A DNA stretch of 49,528 nt. It comes from a virus. Within the stretch, counting starts at the first letter, position 1. Every line of letters starts with the position of its first letter. The notes beneath the pieces were generated by a model. It worked only from the letters and a program-made list of their open reading frames with translations, did not search any database and had not been told where the DNA came from. This document shows positions 46,613 through 49,528 of the stretch, one piece after another. The translations under genes and the position numbers were made by a program. The stretch covers positions 1 to 49,528 of IMG/VR virus record IMGVR_UViG_3300041409_001215. One strand, given 5' to 3'.

Positions 46613-46620
46613 CGACTATC
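46613..46620 (-). promoter_or_regulatory. GATAGTCG start-associated element
   Basis: GATAGTCG, 6 bases before ATG 46606; preceded by GCGCCG and, further up, TTCTGAAATC. Confidence 0.7.
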
Positions 46621-46673
46621 CGGCGCGATTTCAGAAGCGGGGCACAGGCAGAAGCGGGTCGCGCGCCGCTCGC

Positions 46674-46925
46674 TTACGCGAGCTTGTGCCCGACCCGCTT
46701 AAGGCGCTCGAACGCCGCCCGCACTTCCGCCGGCGATGCTCCCGTGATGACGGCGATCTCCGCGCGCGAGTGATGCAGCGCGGCGAGCGTCCCAACCTTG
46801 GTGGCGAGTTCGACTTCGGCCCGCGCATCAGCGGCGAGCGCGGCGGTCAGCTCACGCAGGAAGTGGGACCGGGGCCTGGTGCGCGGTGGGCCGGATGTGC
46901 GTCTCGGCGCCGGCTCGGCCAGCAC
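46674..46925 (-). CDS. Sigma region 4-like HTH segment (second part of split sigma factor)
   Basis: In a different frame from the sigma region 2-like gene, ADARAEVELATKVGTLAALH and SRAEIAVITGASPAEVRAAFERLKRV form a helix-turn-helix resembling sigma-70 region 4. The only plausible start is GTG 46925, without a Shine-Dalgarno sequence and inside the upstream gene. Either it is a separate protein of 83 residues or the two frames are joined by a frameshift near 46860-46960 into one sigma-like protein of about 200 residues. Confidence 0.5.
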   Translation of the reverse strand: MLAEPAPRRTSGPPRTRPRSHFLRELTAALAADARAEVELATKVGTLAALHHSRAEIAVITGASPAEVRAAFERLKRVGHKLA

Positions 46926-47289
46926 CCGAGACGGACGAACTGCCGGCGGTGAGGAACTGGTCGAGTGAGATCGGCGTGTCGCGGTAGACCCATCGCCGTT
47001 TGCCGTCCTCACCGACGACCCGGACGTGCTCCGGGTGTCGGGAGTGCCAGGCATCGCCGAGGCGGCGAGGGAGGAACTGCGCGGCGAAGCCGCTGAACCG
47101 CCCTGCTTGCGCGTAGCCCGGTCGGTGCGGTTCGAACGTGGCGGCGAGGCCATAGAGGATGCAGATGCCATCTGCGACTAGCTCTTCCTTCTCGTGTTCG
47201 GAGGGTTGGATGCCCGAGCGCTCGATCGTCGCGCACACGAAACCTTCGACGTCGTCGATGTCGTGTAGCTGGACCGTCGTCGGGAGCAA
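46852..47289 (-). CDS. Sigma-70 region 2-like protein, candidate late regulator
   Basis: A 145-residue frame from TTG 47289. Residues 36-55 (ELVADGICILYGLAATFEPH) and 63-90 (GRFSGFAAQFLPRRLGDAWH...) follow the pattern of sigma-70 region 2, where a helix 'DLxQxGxxxLxxAxxxFdP' precedes 'F..yA...I...l.D..R'. After ISLDQFL the sequence becomes Ser/Gly/Ala-rich and stops, while a region 4-like segment appears in another frame. The position directly upstream of the small terminase is that of RinA/ArpU-type late activators. Assignment is by pattern. Confidence 0.5.
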   Translation of the reverse strand: MLPTTVQLHDIDDVEGFVCATIERSGIQPSEHEKEELVADGICILYGLAATFEPHRPGYAQAGRFSGFAAQFLPRRLGDAWHSRHPEHVRVVGEDGKRRWVYRDTPISLDQFLTAGSSSVSGAGRAGAETHIRPTAHQAPVPLPA

Positions 47290-47436
47290 ATCGTAAGCCC
47301 TACGCTAGTCCCTGGCCGGTGAGGTGAAGTTGGCCGGGGAATGATTTGCAGCGAGGCATCGTCGTCGAGTATCAGCCAGATGCTGCGAGCAGCCGTACTC
47401 ACTTCTTGGATTTCCGGCACCGCCGGGCGCGATCGT

Positions 47437-48012
47437 TCAACGGCGCTGCTGAATCTTGCGGGCGAGATCGGCCTCGAAGATGTGGGTGTAGACGACGGTC
47501 GTGCGAATGTCGGCGTGGCGGAGCAACTGCTGAACCTCCCGCACGTTGAAGCCCTCGCGCAGCAGCTCGGTCGCGTAGGTGTGGCGCAGCATGTGCGGAT
47601 GCACCGGTCGCTCAATGCCGGCGCGGCGCGCGTATCGGCCCGTCATTTCCCAGACGTACTTCCGGGAGACCTTCCCGCCCTTCAGTGTGGTGAAGAGCCG
47701 CGGTTTGCGCGCCGCGTATTTCCGGCGAACGACGATCCAGTTGCGCAGCAGCTCGGTGGCCTGATCATCGAGATAGACGAACGCCTCGCGGCCGCCCTTC
47801 GCCACCTCGGGGCGGAGATGGATCTGCCCATCGTCGAGGCGAACGTCGCGGAGATGGATGCCGATGGTCTCGCTGACCCGCAACCCGCACCGGTACATCA
47901 GCGTCAGCATGCAGAGGTTCCGCAGGCCGGTCGGCGCCGCTCGATTCGGCCTCGCGAAGAGCGCCTCGAGCTCAGTCGAGGAGAGCGTCTTCGGCAGCTT
48001 GCGGACAGCCAT
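47437..48012 (-). CDS. Minimal tyrosine recombinase (XerC/D-like catalytic domain only)
   Basis: A 191-residue enzyme with every catalytic residue in place: Arg45 (CGLRVSE), Lys72 (VAKGGRE), His140-x-x-Arg143 (HMLRHTYA), His166 (LRHADIRT) and Tyr175 (VVYTHI). It begins at residues that in XerD lie after the SAM-like core-binding domain, so that domain is missing altogether; normal Xer proteins are about 300 residues. ATG 48012 is 5 bases from a GATAGTCC element. It is the second recombinase in the window. A perfect 18-bp inverted repeat lies just upstream. Confidence 0.88.
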   Translation of the reverse strand: MAVRKLPKTLSSTELEALFARPNRAAPTGLRNLCMLTLMYRCGLRVSETIGIHLRDVRLDDGQIHLRPEVAKGGREAFVYLDDQATELLRNWIVVRRKYAARKPRLFTTLKGGKVSRKYVWEMTGRYARRAGIERPVHPHMLRHTYATELLREGFNVREVQQLLRHADIRTTVVYTHIFEADLARKIQQRR

Positions 48013-48017
48013 ACAGC

Positions 48018-48025
48018 GGACTATC
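48018..48025 (-). promoter_or_regulatory. GATAGTCC start-associated element (variant)
   Basis: GATAGTCC, with the final base changed from G to C, 5 bases before ATG 48012; preceded by GCGCG. Confidence 0.6.
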
Positions 48026-48058
48026 CGCGCGACCGCTCAGCACCGGGCCGGCGCCCAT

Positions 48059-48135
48059 ATAGAGGGGACATTTCGCACCGAATGGGGTGTCTACGGGGGC
48101 GGCGGGTGGCGGCGACGGCGAAATGTCCCCTCTAT
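48059..48135. repeat. Perfect 18-bp inverted repeat beside the minimal recombinase
   Basis: Left arm ATAGAGGGGACATTTCGC (48059-48076) and right arm GCGAAATGTCCCCTCTAT (48118-48135) are exact reverse complements, separated by 41 bases of G-rich sequence. It lies 47 bases upstream of the recombinase start codon and 13 bases from the end of the next gene. It could be the recombinase's crossover or binding site, a small invertible segment, the ends of a relic element, or a large RNA hairpin. Confidence 0.85.
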
Positions 48136-48147
48136 GTATTGGGCCGA

Positions 48148-48408
48148 TCAGAAGTCTTCGGCCAAGAGAAGAGTGCCGCCAGAAGCGCTGACGGCGTAGA
48201 AAAGGCGACCACCCGAAGTTCGCCTTCGGCGGCGTTCAGCCAGCCCTCTATTCACCAAAACGACGAGACACTCAGCCGCCCAAGCGTAGGGCCTGTCTAT
48301 CTCATCTGCGACTCGGTCAATCGTGACCCAGCCATCGCCGCCGTCCTCCTGGTCGTCGTAACTAGCAGCGTCGAGAGCCTTCAGCGCCGCAACTTCTCTG
48401 TCCGTCAC
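48148..48408 (-). CDS. Small winged-helix protein
   Basis: An 86-residue protein from GTG 48408. VTIDRVADEIDRPYAWAAECL with VVLVNRGLAERRRRRTSGG and LFYAVS form a compact winged helix: recognition helix, then a basic wing. It overlaps the preceding basic protein gene by 4 bases. It stands upstream of the recombinase and its inverted repeat, so it might regulate recombinase expression. Confidence 0.7.
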   Translation of the reverse strand: MTDREVAALKALDAASYDDQEDGGDGWVTIDRVADEIDRPYAWAAECLVVLVNRGLAERRRRRTSGGRLFYAVSASGGTLLLAEDF

Positions 48409-48530
48409 ACCCGCCTCTTCTTCGGGTGCAGCTGCAGCGGCGTCAGGGGCGCCGCGTTCTGCCGCCGCCCCTTGTGCCGATGCTGACCTTGGTGGTTGAA
48501 CTTCCGCGGATTGCGGTGGCGGCGGGGCAT
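48405..48530 (-). CDS. Very small basic protein (41 residues)
   Basis: ATG 48530 overlaps the upstream stop (TGATG), and its TGA overlaps the GTG of the winged-helix gene (GTGA). The product begins MPRRHRNPRKFNHQGQHRHK and ends in LHPKKRRV: strongly basic with many His, likely nucleic-acid-binding or a small structural peptide. The perfect overlaps on both sides are the main evidence that it is real. Confidence 0.6.
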   Translation of the reverse strand: MPRRHRNPRKFNHQGQHRHKGRRQNAAPLTPLQLHPKKRRV

Positions 48531-48955
48531 CACCGACCCGCCACCGGCTGAACGATTGGGATGCCGCTCTGCCCGACCGGGATGAACTCGATGGTGTTGG
48601 AGGGCGACTGCGCGATGTCCTCCAACGCCTGGACGTACTCGTGCTGGACGTAGAGCGGCGTCAGCGACTTGTTGATCTCGACCTGCGCCTTCTTGAGGCC
48701 GACCGATTCGGCGACCTTCTTTTCCGCCTCGGCTTCCGTGGCCTTGACCTGTGCCCGGTTGACCTTGGCTTCTTCGGCCGCCTTTTCGATTTCGATGTGC
48801 GCGACCTTGACGTTGTTGCTCGCCTCCTGCCGCGTCTGGTACCGGTTGTAGGCAGCACAGCCGGGGCCGAGGGCACCGACGATCAGGGCCAGGAACACGA
48901 TGCAGCCAATGGTCAGCGCGACGACGCGACCGGCGTTAATGCTGGATTGGTTCAT
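48530..48955 (-). CDS. Membrane protein with SPFH/band-7-like C-terminus
   Basis: A 141-residue protein. One N-terminal span (VVALTIGCIVFLALIVGAL) ends in GPGC, a weak lipobox. A long Ala/Glu/Lys helix follows (IEIEKAAEEAKVNRAQVKA, EAEKKVAESVGLKKAQVEI), then TPLYVQHEYVQALEDIAQSP and NTIEFIPVGQSG. The helix-then-'YVQALEDIAQSP' end resembles the C-terminal part of band-7/prohibitin proteins without the SPFH head. It probably oligomerises at the host membrane. Starts at ATG 48955. Confidence 0.65.
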   Translation of the reverse strand: MNQSSINAGRVVALTIGCIVFLALIVGALGPGCAAYNRYQTRQEASNNVKVAHIEIEKAAEEAKVNRAQVKATEAEAEKKVAESVGLKKAQVEINKSLTPLYVQHEYVQALEDIAQSPSNTIEFIPVGQSGIPIVQPVAGR

Positions 48956-48977
48956 TGGTTCTCCTCCTGGTTGTGGG

Positions 48978-49379
48978 TCACGTGGTGAAGCTCCGAAGCT
49001 CAGCGTCGAGTCGGGTCAGCTTGTTTTTGAGGTCGCGGTCCTGGGCGCGCATCCGTCGCAGCCGCGCCTTCGCGTTGCGCTCCTCGCGGTGCAGGTCGTC
49101 CACCCGGTGCTGCGCCAGCCGGGCCTCGCGTTCGGCGGCCTCGCGTGCCTTCGAGTACCGATCGAAGTCGGCGGCCAACATCTGGAGGCTGTCGATCGGG
49201 TCAACGACCTCGCCGCAGCTCTTGCAGACCACGCGCCGATGGTTCGGGTCAACCTCGATCTCGCGGTGCTTGCACTCACGAGATCGCGGCGTCAACGGGT
49301 CCCGCGGCTTCGCTGTCACCGGCGCATCCCGGTCGCCGGTCTTCGAGAACAGCGGGACGACTTTCGCGCCGTCGCTCAC
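48978..49379 (-). CDS. Zinc-ribbon plus coiled-coil protein
   Basis: A 133-residue protein from GTG 49379, overlapping the upstream stop (GTGA). RECKHREIEVDPNHRRVVCKSCGEVVDPID holds a Cys-His-Cys-Cys zinc site; residues 70-130 are a long charged coiled coil (REARLAQHRVDDLHREERNA, RLRRMRAQDRDLKNKL). This combination occurs in small phage proteins of unknown role. It stands between a two-span membrane protein and the band-7-like gene. Confidence 0.65.
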   Translation of the reverse strand: MSDGAKVVPLFSKTGDRDAPVTAKPRDPLTPRSRECKHREIEVDPNHRRVVCKSCGEVVDPIDSLQMLAADFDRYSKAREAAEREARLAQHRVDDLHREERNAKARLRRMRAQDRDLKNKLTRLDAELRSFTT

Positions 49380-49528
49380 CGCGACTGCCGCTCCTGCACA
49401 ACCCATGCGATCAGCGCCGCGGTGACCAGCAACGCGCCAATGACGCCCTCGCTCAGCGTGAAGCTGCCGCGACCATCCGAGGCATCGCTGAGCAGCAGTA
49501 CTCCGACGATGCCAGCGATCCAGATCAT
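49376..49528 (-). CDS. Two-span small membrane protein at the window edge
   Basis: A 50-residue protein whose ATG is the last three bases of the window. Two hydrophobic segments, WIAGIVGVLLL and GVIGALLVTAALIAWVV, are separated by DASDGRGSFTLSEG. It is complete as read from this start, but an upstream start outside the window cannot be excluded. It resembles small holin-like or host-membrane proteins. Confidence 0.55.
   Translation of the reverse strand: MIWIAGIVGVLLLSDASDGRGSFTLSEGVIGALLVTAALIAWVVQERQSR

Noticed and set aside
46631-46828. 65-codon minus-strand frame downstream of the sigma-like gene
   Set aside because: Starts at a good ATG but encodes only Arg/Ser/Pro-rich sequence; the other frame over these bases carries the helix-turn-helix.
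47300-47345. Imperfect GC-rich inverted repeat (CCTGGCC...GGCCGGG) downstream of the minimal recombinase
   Set aside because: Needs a G-T pair, has a long loop and no T-tract, and is not unusual at this GC content. Too weak to call a terminator or att site.
18392-48025. CRISPR array interpretation of the repeated octamer
   Set aside because: Copies are kilobases apart, only 8 bases long, tied to start codons and without spacer-length regularity; no cas genes. The Cas4-like nuclease at 11898-12881 belongs to the recombination cassette.

Overview
The window reads as an essentially complete temperate siphovirus-type phage or prophage of a high-GC actinobacterium. Head, portal, terminase, long tape measure, tail tube, lysis, immunity, integration and recombination modules are all present and tightly packed, mostly with 4-8 bp start/stop overlaps. 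GTG and TTG starts are common. The secreted protein at 16433-17101 carries the repeated 'xxIKNGxxxxxDI' pattern that I associate with Thermoleophilia/Solirubrobacterales, so a soil actinobacterium of that group is my best host guess (inference). Nearly everything lies on the minus strand. The plus-strand exceptions are a CI-like repressor, a membrane/secreted pair (16.0-17.1 kb) and a two-gene insert (40.5-40.9 kb).

Layout. 0-9.2 kb: early accessory operon with a full-length tyrosine integrase and overlapping excisionase-like gene, a run of about ten small genes dominated by CxxC zinc ribbons, and a C5-cytosine methyltransferase. 9.2-14.1 kb: replication/recombination genes (DnaA domain-I-like protein, replisome-organiser-like wHTH protein, SSB, RecA/Sak4-like ATPase, Cas4/RecB-like nuclease). 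14.1-14.8 kb: Cro/CI-type switch with two palindromic operators and back-to-back promoters. 15.1-17.1 kb: probable lysogenic-conversion genes (ArsR-type regulator, membrane protein, secreted repeat protein). 17.1-19.1 kb: lysis genes. 19.2-30.7 kb: tail genes, including a 1780-residue tape measure protein and a frameshifted G/GT chaperone pair. 30.7-33.2 kb: connector genes and a LamG repeat protein. 33.2-37.5 kb: island of radical SAM, methyltransferase-glycosyltransferase and glycosyltransferase-TPR genes. 37.5-46.6 kb: capsid, decoration, scaffold, portal-MuF-metalloprotease fusion and terminase. 46.7-49.5 kb: a split sigma-factor-like gene, a second minimal tyrosine recombinase next to a perfect 18-bp inverted repeat, and small membrane/zinc-ribbon genes.

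The strongest unexplained signal is an octamer, GATAGTCG (read on the minus strand). It occurs fifteen times in 18-48 kb in one orientation, and thirteen copies sit 4-7 bases before an ATG. These starts lack Shine-Dalgarno sequences. GATAGT resembles a -10 box at the distance expected for leaderless transcription, so the copies may be a dispersed set of late promoters; alternatively they are start-associated sequences like those of cluster K mycobacteriophages. A sigma-like gene just upstream of the terminase, and a small protein resembling the FlgM anti-sigma factor upstream of the portal gene, make a phage-encoded sigma/anti-sigma late regulon a testable model.

If the ends are joined, leftward transcription from the immunity region would run through the early genes to position 1, re-enter at 49528, pass through packaging, head and tail genes, and stop at the lysis genes, where they converge with the plus-strand conversion genes. 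That is a sensible phage order, although circularity is not shown by the sequence.
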